Shown piece after piece: positions 17,246 through 25,651 of a stretch of 50,764 nucleotides of DNA. Both the position numbers and the translations under genes were made by a program. Each line of letters begins with the position of its first letter. Positions within the stretch are counted from its first letter, which is position 1. The notes beneath the pieces are model-generated. The model saw only the letters and a list, made by a program, of their open reading frames with translations. It searched no databases and was not told where the DNA came from. The DNA lies in the NCBI GenBank assembly GCA_947456805.1, contig CANGTN010000012.1, positions 1-50,764 on the forward strand. The letters are read 5' to 3'. This DNA is from Chitinophagaceae bacterium. GTDB taxonomy: Bacteria > Bacteroidota > Bacteroidia > Chitinophagales > Chitinophagaceae.

Positions 17246-17953
17246 ATGACGAATGAAAACGAATATATTTTTCCTGATGAGTTGGGTTTTAAAGGTGAAA
17301 TATTAGATGGTTATTTGGCAAAGGGTTATTATCGTATGCAACATTTGATGTTTACCACCAATGAAACTTTGTTGGATTATGAAGGACAAAGTTATCCGGT
17401 ATTTTGGCTTAGAACTTTGGTCAAGCATTTAAAAGAAAGTAGTGCAGCTTCCACAATCCGTAAAAAATGCAGTTTGTTTTCGGTTGTATTAAAACCTTCA
17501 AATATTACTACAGAACATGAAGCTTTATATGCTGTTTACAGAAATCATATAAACTTTTCTACTAGTGAATTTTGTAGAGATTATTTGCATCATAGCATTA
17601 TTGAAAATCCATTTGATTCGTGGATGATAGAAATACGAGATGGTGCAACTTTAATTGCTGTTGGTTATTTTGATTGTGGTAAAAAATCAATTGCTGGGAT
17701 TTTGAATTTTTATCATCCCGACTATAAAAATTATAGCTTAGGAAAATTTCTGGTGCTCACTAAAATTGATTATGCACTTCAACATCAAATGCAATACTAT
17801 TATACTGGTTATATTAGTACCGCAACTACAAAATTTGATTACAAACTTTTCCCGGATGAAAAGGCTGTTGAAGTTTATTTACCAAGAGAAGACAAATGGC
17901 TTCCTTTTTATTTTTTAGGAAAAGAGATGTTAGAGGAATACATCATTGGTTAG
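17246..17953 (+). CDS. Arginyl/leucyl-tRNA--protein transferase homologue (ATE/Bpt C-terminal fold)
   Basis: 235 residues from the ATG at 17246. An upstream in-frame ATG at 17216 would add 10 hydrophobic residues that do not fit. The C-terminal half carries ILNFYHPDYKNYSLGKFLVL and YYYTGYI, matching the conserved block of aminoacyl-tRNA-protein transferases that attach an amino acid to N-degron substrates. The N-terminal Cys-rich ATE domain is reduced: only HLMFTTNETLLDYEGQSYPVFWLR is seen, with no CxxC pair. Such short forms occur in Bacteroidota. Whether the amino acid is Arg or Leu cannot be told. It stands alone between a decayed region and a minus-strand gene. Confidence 0.65.
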   Translation: MTNENEYIFPDELGFKGEILDGYLAKGYYRMQHLMFTTNETLLDYEGQSYPVFWLRTLVKHLKESSAASTIRKKCSLFSVVLKPSNITTEHEALYAVYRNHINFSTSEFCRDYLHHSIIENPFDSWMIEIRDGATLIAVGYFDCGKKSIAGILNFYHPDYKNYSLGKFLVLTKIDYALQHQMQYYYTGYISTATTKFDYKLFPDEKAVEVYLPREDKWLPFYFLGKEMLEEYIIG

Positions 17954-18089
17954 TTGTTCTTAATGCAATGGATTTACTTACCTTAATACTTCATGAGAAT
18001 AAACTACCAGAAAAAAATACGGTAGCATTGAATAGAAACTGATCAACCAAAACAAGGAGGTTTCAAAGAAAAAGAAAATTAATATTGTA

Positions 18090-19025
18090 TTACCATTCCA
18101 TCATTTCATCAGCAACTTTTTTAGGTGATTCCTCCATTGGCACATGACCAATATTGGGAAATACAACCATTTTGCTTCCGGTAATTGCTTTATTGAAAAG
18201 AGATGCATTTGACACATCAATCAATAAATCTTTTTCACCCCAAAGTATTAAAGTTGGGATGGTAATTGTTTTAATTTTTTCAGGCGTTTGTTCCAATCCA
18301 TTTTTAAAAATGGATAACAATGCTTTTCTATTGCCGGATCTGATTGCAACATCATGAAATCGTTCTACCTGCGCATCAGTTACCATTTTTTGATTGTAAT
18401 AAACTGTCTCCAAACTCTTTCGTACCAATGCTTTTGGAGTAATGTACAACAATAAATTATTGATAATAGGAGTTGATGCAATTTTAAATCCGATAGAACC
18501 TTTTTCATTTTTTTTAGGGAAACCAACCGCATCAATCAATACCAATTTTTTAACTCTTTTTGGGAAGTCTAAAGCAAAATGCCATGCAATGCCACCACCT
18601 AAAGAGTTGCCTGCGACTGCACAATTTTTTAGATTGAGCCTGTAACAAAATGAGTCTAAAAATGTGCTGTAGTATTGAAATGAATATTTCTCAATCGGCG
18701 CAGGACCTGTAAGTCCAAATGCAGGTAAATCGAGGCTTATTACACGTCTCTTATTTTTTAAATAATACACCACACTATCCCATGTATTTAAGGATGATGA
18801 TGTTCCATGTAGCAAAATAATGGGCAAAGAATCTTGCTTATTTCCTTCATCTCTGTAGTGTACTTGCATGCCCATCATGGATAAGAAATGGGATTCCTGA
18901 TTAGCATATTTTGGTTGTAGTTTTTCAATGGGCAAATCTTTTTCTGCGATTAATAAAAATGATATAAATAAAACCAGAAAAACTATGCAGATAGTATAAC
19001 CTAAAAACTTTAAAATCTTTTTCAT
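18090..19025 (-). CDS. Membrane-anchored alpha/beta hydrolase
   Basis: 311 residues from the ATG at 19025. A longer frame to 19103 exists, but the later Met directly precedes a hydrophobic anchor of about 20 residues (ILKFLGYTICIVFLVLFISF). The hydrolase fold shows HGTSSS (oxyanion region), the nucleophile elbow GNSLGGG, Asp in ILWGEKDLLI and His in NIGHVPMEE, so the Ser-Asp-His triad is complete. Substrates in this family range from esters to haloalkanes, and none can be assigned. The C-terminus ends abruptly after the last helix (ADEMMEW), which is short but acceptable. Confidence 0.85.
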   Translation of the reverse strand: MKKILKFLGYTICIVFLVLFISFLLIAEKDLPIEKLQPKYANQESHFLSMMGMQVHYRDEGNKQDSLPIILLHGTSSSLNTWDSVVYYLKNKRRVISLDLPAFGLTGPAPIEKYSFQYYSTFLDSFCYRLNLKNCAVAGNSLGGGIAWHFALDFPKRVKKLVLIDAVGFPKKNEKGSIGFKIASTPIINNLLLYITPKALVRKSLETVYYNQKMVTDAQVERFHDVAIRSGNRKALLSIFKNGLEQTPEKIKTITIPTLILWGEKDLLIDVSNASLFNKAITGSKMVVFPNIGHVPMEESPKKVADEMMEW

Positions 19026-19213
19026 TTGCTTTTTGTAAGTTGTAAAAAAAATATACAATGATCGATGTATGAAAGTAATGTATTTATAAGAATTGTTACC
19101 CATTATAAATAATGTTTCACCGAAAAAACAATTAAATTTTATTAGTTATTGTTTAATTGTGACTTTAAATTTACATTCAACGAATCATCATTTTTCAAAA
19201 CCATATTTTACAA

Positions 19214-20536
19214 ATGCAACTATTCAAATTAATTGTACTACTAGGGTTGAGTACCATCGTATTTTCAGCCTCTGCACAAACCAAGAAATCAAAAGATAAT
19301 AAGGCTAAGCCCAATATCATTTATATACTAGCAGACGATTTGGGAATTGGAGATCTAAGTTGTTATGGCTCCGACAGTAATCACACACCAATTATTGATC
19401 AGTTGGCAAAAGAAGGAATAAGATTTAATAATGGTTATACTGCTCCATTGTGTGGTCCGTCAAGAGCATTGATTTTAACCGGTCGTTATGCATTTAGAAC
19501 AGGAGCTGTGAATCAGGATATGTGTGGTGATATGAAACCATCCAATGAAGTATTGATTCCTACGGTTTTAAAAAGTGCTGGTTATATAACATCGATGGTA
19601 GGTAAATGGGGGCAACTGCCATTACAACCATCTGATTTTGGTTTTGATGATTATATTAGATTTAAAGGAAGTGGTGTTTATTGGAGTAAAGAAAAATCTA
19701 AAGCAGAAATGTATACTGTTAATGGTGTAGAGAAACCATTGGGTAAAAATTATATGCCCGACATCATGCATGATCATATGGTAAATTTTGTATCGAAAAA
19801 TAAGGATAAACCATTTTTCTTATATTATTCATTGGTGCAAGTACATGGGAAAATTCAGGAAACTCCAGATAGCAAACAGGGTAGTGATATCTATGCAGAT
19901 AATATAGCTTACATGGATAAATTAGTTGGGAAACTTTTGAAAGTATTGGATAGCTTGAAATTAAAAGAAAATACATTCATTTATTTTATGGGTGATAATG
20001 GCACAGCAAATCAATATGCAGCAAGAGGCACAATAAATGGCAAGCCATTGTCCGGCAAAAAAGGCAGCATGTTAGAATGTGGGGCATTAGTGCCAAATAT
20101 TGCTTATTGGCCTGGCGTAATTGCACCAAATCAGATTACCAATACACTGATGGATGCAAGTGATTTATTGCCAACTTTTGCAGACATTGCCGGAGCAAAA
20201 TTACCAACACAAAATGTATTAGATGGCAGGAGTTTCTTGCCTCAGTTATTGGGTAAAAAAGGAAATCCCCGTGACTGGATTTTTATTGAATTGGGTAATA
20301 AATGGTATGTAAGAGATACTAAATGGAAACTAAACAGAGAAGGTGAATTGTTTGATATGAGCAACGCACCTTTTGAAGAAAAATTAATTAAAACGAACGA
20401 AACAGAAGAAAGTAAAGTAGCCAGAACCCGCTTGCAATCAGTGCTTGACAAATTAAACCCAGCCGGTGGAATTATAGACAACGCAGACGGTAGTGGAAGA
20501 CATGGAAAAAAAGAAAAGAAAAAAGTAACTGAATAA
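19214..20536 (+). CDS. Secreted sulfatase (arylsulfatase family, S1 type)
   Basis: 440 residues with signal peptide (IVFSASAQ at about 15-22). It has ADDLGIGD (calcium ligands) and the sulfatase signature CGPSR with Cys80, the residue converted to formylglycine. FMGDNG supplies the remaining metal ligands. It hydrolyses sulfate esters, probably in the periplasm or outside the cell. Cys in the CxPSR context needs a maturation enzyme, which is not in this window. The C-terminal domain is short and ends in a Lys/Glu-rich tail. It stands alone, with no carbohydrate lyase or SusCD pair, so the substrate is unknown. It is followed by a strong terminator. Confidence 0.92.
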   Translation: MQLFKLIVLLGLSTIVFSASAQTKKSKDNKAKPNIIYILADDLGIGDLSCYGSDSNHTPIIDQLAKEGIRFNNGYTAPLCGPSRALILTGRYAFRTGAVNQDMCGDMKPSNEVLIPTVLKSAGYITSMVGKWGQLPLQPSDFGFDDYIRFKGSGVYWSKEKSKAEMYTVNGVEKPLGKNYMPDIMHDHMVNFVSKNKDKPFFLYYSLVQVHGKIQETPDSKQGSDIYADNIAYMDKLVGKLLKVLDSLKLKENTFIYFMGDNGTANQYAARGTINGKPLSGKKGSMLECGALVPNIAYWPGVIAPNQITNTLMDASDLLPTFADIAGAKLPTQNVLDGRSFLPQLLGKKGNPRDWIFIELGNKWYVRDTKWKLNREGELFDMSNAPFEEKLIKTNETEESKVARTRLQSVLDKLNPAGGIIDNADGSGRHGKKEKKKVTE

Positions 20537-20570
20537 TAATTTTTTTGAACATATTTTTTAATGATAATTA

Positions 20571-20606
20571 AAGCCTTGCATTATATACTATGCAAGGCTT
20601 TTTTTT
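20571..20606 (+). terminator. Sulfatase gene terminator
   Basis: AAGCCTTGCA (20571-20580) and TGCAAGGCTT (20591-20600) form a perfect 10-bp stem with a 10-base loop, followed by a run of T. Confidence 0.9.
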
Positions 20607-20675
20607 AACTATTTCAATCATTTTTTTTTACTTCAATATTCTGATACGATATTCGCAATAATAACAGACGTTAGT

Positions 20676-21860
20676 ATGCCTAATATTTCATTTGACAATA
20701 CCCAAAATGCCTTTGCTTATAAATCAAGTAAACAATTAAAAAAAGCAAAATTTTTATTTTCACTTATGGGTTATCCTTTTTTTGTTTCTGTAGGAACCCG
20801 TATTACGCCATTATTGGTAAAAGGAAAATTGCCTTTCGTAAATAATTTGATTCGTAATACTATTTTCAAACAATTTGTGGGTGGAGAAACTTTGGAGGCA
20901 ACTAAAAATGTAGTTGAAAACCTCGGCAATTATGGGGTTCAGGTGATTTTAGATTATGGTGTAGAGGGTAAAGAGGGCGAAGAAAATTTTGACAAGGCAA
21001 CTGAAACTTTTATAGAGGTAATTAAATATGCAGCTACGCAAAAAAATATTCCTTTTATCAGTATTAAAGTAACAGGTCTTGCAAGATTTGAATTGTTGGA
21101 AACTTTGAATGAAGCCCCCAGATTAAGAAGCGGTATTCATGATCATGAAAGTGAATTGGCAGAGTGGGAGCGTGTGAAAGATAGAATGTATGCAATTTGT
21201 GCAGCAGCGGCCGAACACAATGTTGGTGTATTGGTAGATGCAGAAGAAAGTTGGATTCAAGACCCAATAGATCGCTTAACAATGGAGATGATGGCTGAAT
21301 TCAATAAGGAAAAAGCGATTGTTTATAATACTGCACAATTATATAGACAAGATCGTTTGGAGTTTTTAAAACTTTCTCATAAAATTTCACAACAACAGCA
21401 ATTTATTTTAGGCGTGAAATTGGTACGTGGCGCCTACATGGAAAAAGAAAGGGCTAGAGCATCACAAAAAAATTATCATTCTCCAATACAACACAATAAA
21501 GCTGCAACAGACAATGACTTTAATGAAGCAGTTTCTTTTTGTATAAACAATGTCGATTCAATAGCAGTAATCATTGCAACACATAATGAGGAAAGTAACT
21601 TATTGGCTTATGATTTTTTAAATGCAAAAAATCTCACTCAACACCCGCACATACATTTTTCGCAGTTGTATGGCATGAGTGATAATATCACTTTCAATTT
21701 AGCCAAAGAAGGTTGCAGTGTCAGTAAATATTTGCCTTTTGGTCCTATTGGTGATGTGATTCCATACTTAATGCGTAGGGCACAAGAAAACTCCTCTGTA
21801 AGTGGACAAACAGGTAGAGAACTCAGTTTGGTAAATAGAGAATTGAAAAGAAGAGGATAA
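20676..21860 (+). CDS. Proline dehydrogenase
   Basis: 394-residue monofunctional FAD enzyme that oxidises L-proline to pyrroline-5-carboxylate and passes electrons to quinone. Conserved elements seen are ISIKVTGLARFELL (about 128-142), VDAEESWIQDPIDRL, VKLVRGAYMEKER, IATHNEES and LYGMSDNITFNLA, which form the TIM barrel and flavin site. The PutA-type dehydrogenase half is absent, as is usual in Bacteroidota, where pyrroline-5-carboxylate dehydrogenase is a separate gene. The start at 20676 gives the expected N-terminus DNTQNAFAYKS. Its stop lies only 8 bases from the stop of the convergent nuclease gene. Confidence 0.94.
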   Translation: MPNISFDNTQNAFAYKSSKQLKKAKFLFSLMGYPFFVSVGTRITPLLVKGKLPFVNNLIRNTIFKQFVGGETLEATKNVVENLGNYGVQVILDYGVEGKEGEENFDKATETFIEVIKYAATQKNIPFISIKVTGLARFELLETLNEAPRLRSGIHDHESELAEWERVKDRMYAICAAAAEHNVGVLVDAEESWIQDPIDRLTMEMMAEFNKEKAIVYNTAQLYRQDRLEFLKLSHKISQQQQFILGVKLVRGAYMEKERARASQKNYHSPIQHNKAATDNDFNEAVSFCINNVDSIAVIIATHNEESNLLAYDFLNAKNLTQHPHIHFSQLYGMSDNITFNLAKEGCSVSKYLPFGPIGDVIPYLMRRAQENSSVSGQTGRELSLVNRELKRRG

Positions 21861-21868
21861 GAATTTTT

Positions 21869-22918
21869 TTACGGAATTCTTTTCAGCATAACCAAATAAG
21901 TCGGAAAATGGTCGCTATAGCCACCTCTGTAGGTCATTCCATCCCAGGTACGCATTGGATAATTTTTATACCTGCCATTATTTTCTGTTAAAAAATCTCT
22001 ATTGAAAATAAATTGTTTGTAAAAGAAAAAACCATCTTGTTTTTTATCCAGCCATTTGTAACTTATCATTACCTGATCAAACAAACCCCAGGCATCTTGA
22101 TAGGCTAGTGTTCCAAAGCCTTTTTTGTACATATCAATCCATGGGTTAAAAATACCGCCTGCTGTTACATCTTCAATTTTACCTTTTGCTTGCAAAACCT
22201 TGGTGATACTAGGGCTTATAGGGTCGTCATTTAAATCTCCCATTATGATGAATTTTTCTTCCCCATCAGCTTTGATAATACTGTCCATGTGGTGTTTACT
22301 TACCAATGCAGCAGCAGCTCTGCCGGGTGCACTTCTTTCTTCACCACCTAATCTTGATGGCCAGTGATTGACATAAATATGAATTGTTTCGCCATCTAAT
22401 TTGCCTTTTACCCATAGCACATCTCTGGTAAAATAAGCATCTTTCGCGCCTGAAGGTAAATTTACAAACAATGGCTTACTATCTTCAGGTTTAAAATATT
22501 TTGGATTATAAATTAATCCTACATCGACACCCCTGGCATCTCTGCAATCATAATGAATAAATTTGTAGCCTCTTTTTTGTATTAAAGGATGATTCACCAG
22601 GTCGTTCAATACCGTATCATTTTCTATCTCTGCAACGCCAATAATAGCCGGCCCATCGGTTATTTTCGGATTTTCATCAGTACCAATTTGTGACAATACA
22701 TTTGCCAGTTTACCTACTTTATTAAAATAAATATCTGAGTTGTAATTTCTTTCACCTTTAGGTGTAAATTCTTCATCTCTTACAATTGGGTTATCTATGG
22801 TATCGTAAAAGTTTTCTAGGTTGTAAAAAGCAATAATTGAAACTTTATAGTTTTGTTTTTGTGCGAGTAAAACAGATGAAAAACAAAAGGTCAGCAACAA
22901 TAGAAATAATCTTTTCAT
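21869..22918 (-). CDS. Secreted endonuclease/exonuclease/phosphatase family protein
   Basis: 349 residues with a signal peptide (LTFCFSSVLLAQ). The DNase I-like fold is complete: NLENFYD at the start of the fold, GVAEIEN (metal-binding Glu), VNHWPSR (His and Asn), GDLNDDP (Asp and Asn), and C-terminal SDHFP (Asp-His pair). It probably hydrolyses phosphodiesters of nucleic acids or phosphate esters outside the cytoplasm. It is divergent from a TonB receptor-DUF5689 pair, with about 140 bases between starts, which suggests a shared process. The strand polarity and substrate preference cannot be read. Confidence 0.88.
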   Translation of the reverse strand: MKRLFLLLLTFCFSSVLLAQKQNYKVSIIAFYNLENFYDTIDNPIVRDEEFTPKGERNYNSDIYFNKVGKLANVLSQIGTDENPKITDGPAIIGVAEIENDTVLNDLVNHPLIQKRGYKFIHYDCRDARGVDVGLIYNPKYFKPEDSKPLFVNLPSGAKDAYFTRDVLWVKGKLDGETIHIYVNHWPSRLGGEERSAPGRAAAALVSKHHMDSIIKADGEEKFIIMGDLNDDPISPSITKVLQAKGKIEDVTAGGIFNPWIDMYKKGFGTLAYQDAWGLFDQVMISYKWLDKKQDGFFFYKQFIFNRDFLTENNGRYKNYPMRTWDGMTYRGGYSDHFPTYLVMLKRIP

Positions 22919-23001
22919 AATTCATTTTGAGGTTACAAACATAAGGAACATAAAATTTAAGTTTGTGGGTAATTCTACCAAAAAACTGTAAACCTGTTTT
23001 T

Positions 23002-23035
23002 TTTGATTTTTGTAAGCATTCACTTATTACTTTTG
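23002..23035 (+). promoter_or_regulatory. Putative promoter of TonB receptor-DUF5689 operon
   Basis: TTTG at 23002-23005 and an exact TAnnTTTG box (TACTTTTG) at 23028-23035, 22 bases apart. Its place supports the start codon at 23057 over the in-frame upstream codon at 23003. Confidence 0.6.
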
Positions 23036-23056
23036 CCTTTGGAACAAAAACTACTT

Positions 23057-25615
23057 ATGCGAAAACTATTATGGATTGCATTGCTGATGATTCTTGGTAT
23101 TTCATCAGCAAGAGCCCAAAAAAAAGGTATCCAAAAAATTAAAAAAGACACAACCAATAATAAAAAAGTTGAGGCTGTTAGTTTGGAAGATGGTATCGAC
23201 TCCGATAACATTGCCATTGTATCCATGGATGAAAATGACATGGGCGATGCAAGCACTCAAAACGTATCATCTGTTCTTACTGCAGGTCGTGATCCTTTCT
23301 TTTCAGCAACATCTTTCAATTTCAGTGCACTAAGATTTAGGGTTCGTGGATATGATGGAGACTTATTCAATGCATTTATGAATGGTGTGCCAATGGAAAA
23401 TCTGGACAATGGATTTACACCATTTGGTTTATGGGGCGGTTTGAACGATGTTACCCGCAATAGAGATGTTTCTATCGGTTTAAAGTACAATACATTTTCA
23501 TTTGGTGATTTAGGAAGTTCTACCAACATTGATACACGTGCAAGCAAACAACGGAAACAAACTGAAGTGGAGTACGATTTTTCTAATAGAAACTACACAC
23601 ACAAAGTAGGTGTAACTTATAGCTCAGGAATAAGTAAAAAGGGATGGGCTTACACTCTGAGCGGTAGCAGAAGATATGCAGATGAAGGTTATATTCCAGG
23701 TACCTATTATAATGGTTGGAGTTATTTTATTGGGGTAGATAAAAGGTTTGGACAAAAGAATTTGTTTTCAATTGTTTTCTTTGGAGCACCTACCGAAAAT
23801 GGAAAGCAAGGAGCTTCATTACAAGAAGCAAGAACACTTACCGGTAACAACTACTACAATCCTTATTGGGGTTACCAAAATGGAAAGAAAAGAAATGCTA
23901 ATATTGGAAAAACAGATCAACCGGTACTCATTATTACACAAGAACATCGTTTTAACAACAACACAACACTTACAAGCGCAATAAGTATGTCTTCGGGCAG
24001 AAGAAGTGCTTCGTCATTAGATTGGTACAATGCAGCTGATCCACGACCTGATTATTATCGTTATTTGCCATCTTACATGGAAGATCCAATGTTGGCTCAA
24101 ATGGTAACAAATCAATGGCAAACCAATACAAATGTGAGTCAAGTCAATTGGGCTAAGCTGTATGATGCAAACAGGTCAAATTTTGAAAACTTCAATGGCA
24201 CATCTGGTAAACGTGCCAAATATATTTTGAGTGAAAATGTAACTGAAAGCAGAAGATTCAATTACAATGCAGTTATCAATTCAAGAATTGGAAAAAATAT
24301 TGAATTCACCGGTGGTGGTTCTTATTCTTGGATGAAAAATAATTATTACAGGCAAGTAAATGATTTGTTGGGTGCTGATTTTCATGCTGATTTAAATCAA
24401 TTTGCCGAAAGATTTTTCCCCAACAATCCTAATGTAATACAAAATGATTTGAACAGATTCAATAGAATTGTAAAGGAAGGAGACAGGTATTCTTACGATT
24501 ATGACATCAATATAATGAAAGCGGCAGCATGGTCACAAGCCGTATTGAAATTAAAAAAGTTTGATTTCTTTGCAGCAGCTGAACTTTCTTACACAAATTT
24601 CTGGAGAACAGGAAATGTAAAAAATGGTTTGTTCCCAAATAATTCATTCGGAAAATCAACGGATAATGAATTTACTAATATTGCTGTAAAAGGTGGTGCA
24701 ACATACAAGTTGGACGGAAGAAATTATTTTTATGTGAATGGTGCATACATGACTAAGGCTCCTTTTTTTGACAATGTTTATTTGTCAGTAAGAACAAGAG
24801 ATGTTCAACAAGAAAATGTAACCAATGAAAAAATCAGCTCTTTTGAGGGAGGATATGTTCTGAATGCTCCCAAGTTGAAAATAAGGATGACGGGGTATTA
24901 CACCGAATTTCAAGATCAAATGAATGTGATGCCTTTTTACCATGATGTGTATCAAAATTTTGTAAATTATGCAGTTACCAATATAGATAAACTTCATTTT
25001 GGAGGTGAGTTTGGATTTGAAGCAAAAGTGTTGCCTAACGTTACCATAAATGGTGCAGCTGCAATTGGAAGATATTATTACAATAGCAGGCAAAATGCTA
25101 CAGTTACATTAGATAATGATGCAAGTGTTTTAAGTAAAGACACAGTGTACTCTCAAAATTTCAGAGTGGGTGGTACACCTCAGGAAGCTTATAGCTTAGG
25201 TATTTATTATCGTTCACCAAAGTTTTGGTCATTAAGCTTAACAGGCAATTATTTTGATCAAATGTGGTTAGATATTAATCCACTTCGCAGAACCAATACA
25301 GCCGTGGATGGCGTTGATTACAAATCTGATTTATGGAATAGTATTATTGATCAGCACCAGTTTTCATCTCAATACACAGTTGATTTTTTTGGAAGCTATT
25401 CATGGAAATTGCCTAAAAGCATGGGATTCAGTAAAAATGTATTTCTCATACTTAATGCAGGCGTATCTAATTTGTTGAATAATCAGAATATGATTTCAGG
25501 TGGGTTTGAGCAATTACGTTTTGATTTCAGAGAAAAACAGGTAGATAAATTCCCTGCAAGATCATTTTTCGCTTTTGGAATGAACTATTTCATGAGTGCA
25601 ACCATAAGATTCTAA
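23057..25615 (+). CDS. TonB-dependent receptor paired with DUF5689 lipoprotein
   Basis: 852 residues from the ATG at 23057, where the signal peptide MRKLLWIALLMILGISSARA begins. It lacks a carboxypeptidase-like domain. The plug region shows FNFSALRFRVRGYDGDLFNAFMNGVPMENLDNG and DLGSSTNIDTRAS, followed by an aromatic-rich barrel with repeated Asn/Tyr motifs to the C-terminal RF. This is a large receptor of the Bacteroidota type, predicted to bring a substrate across the outer membrane. The DUF5689 lipoprotein starts 36 bases downstream in the place usually taken by SusD-type binding proteins, so the pair may act together. The ligand is unknown. Confidence 0.9.
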   Translation: MRKLLWIALLMILGISSARAQKKGIQKIKKDTTNNKKVEAVSLEDGIDSDNIAIVSMDENDMGDASTQNVSSVLTAGRDPFFSATSFNFSALRFRVRGYDGDLFNAFMNGVPMENLDNGFTPFGLWGGLNDVTRNRDVSIGLKYNTFSFGDLGSSTNIDTRASKQRKQTEVEYDFSNRNYTHKVGVTYSSGISKKGWAYTLSGSRRYADEGYIPGTYYNGWSYFIGVDKRFGQKNLFSIVFFGAPTENGKQGASLQEARTLTGNNYYNPYWGYQNGKKRNANIGKTDQPVLIITQEHRFNNNTTLTSAISMSSGRRSASSLDWYNAADPRPDYYRYLPSYMEDPMLAQMVTNQWQTNTNVSQVNWAKLYDANRSNFENFNGTSGKRAKYILSENVTESRRFNYNAVINSRIGKNIEFTGGGSYSWMKNNYYRQVNDLLGADFHADLNQFAERFFPNNPNVIQNDLNRFNRIVKEGDRYSYDYDINIMKAAAWSQAVLKLKKFDFFAAAELSYTNFWRTGNVKNGLFPNNSFGKSTDNEFTNIAVKGGATYKLDGRNYFYVNGAYMTKAPFFDNVYLSVRTRDVQQENVTNEKISSFEGGYVLNAPKLKIRMTGYYTEFQDQMNVMPFYHDVYQNFVNYAVTNIDKLHFGGEFGFEAKVLPNVTINGAAAIGRYYYNSRQNATVTLDNDASVLSKDTVYSQNFRVGGTPQEAYSLGIYYRSPKFWSLSLTGNYFDQMWLDINPLRRTNTAVDGVDYKSDLWNSIIDQHQFSSQYTVDFFGSYSWKLPKSMGFSKNVFLILNAGVSNLLNNQNMISGGFEQLRFDFREKQVDKFPARSFFAFGMNYFMSATIRF

Positions 25616-25651
25616 ACCAAGATTACATAACCAACTTTTTAATATTTAATA

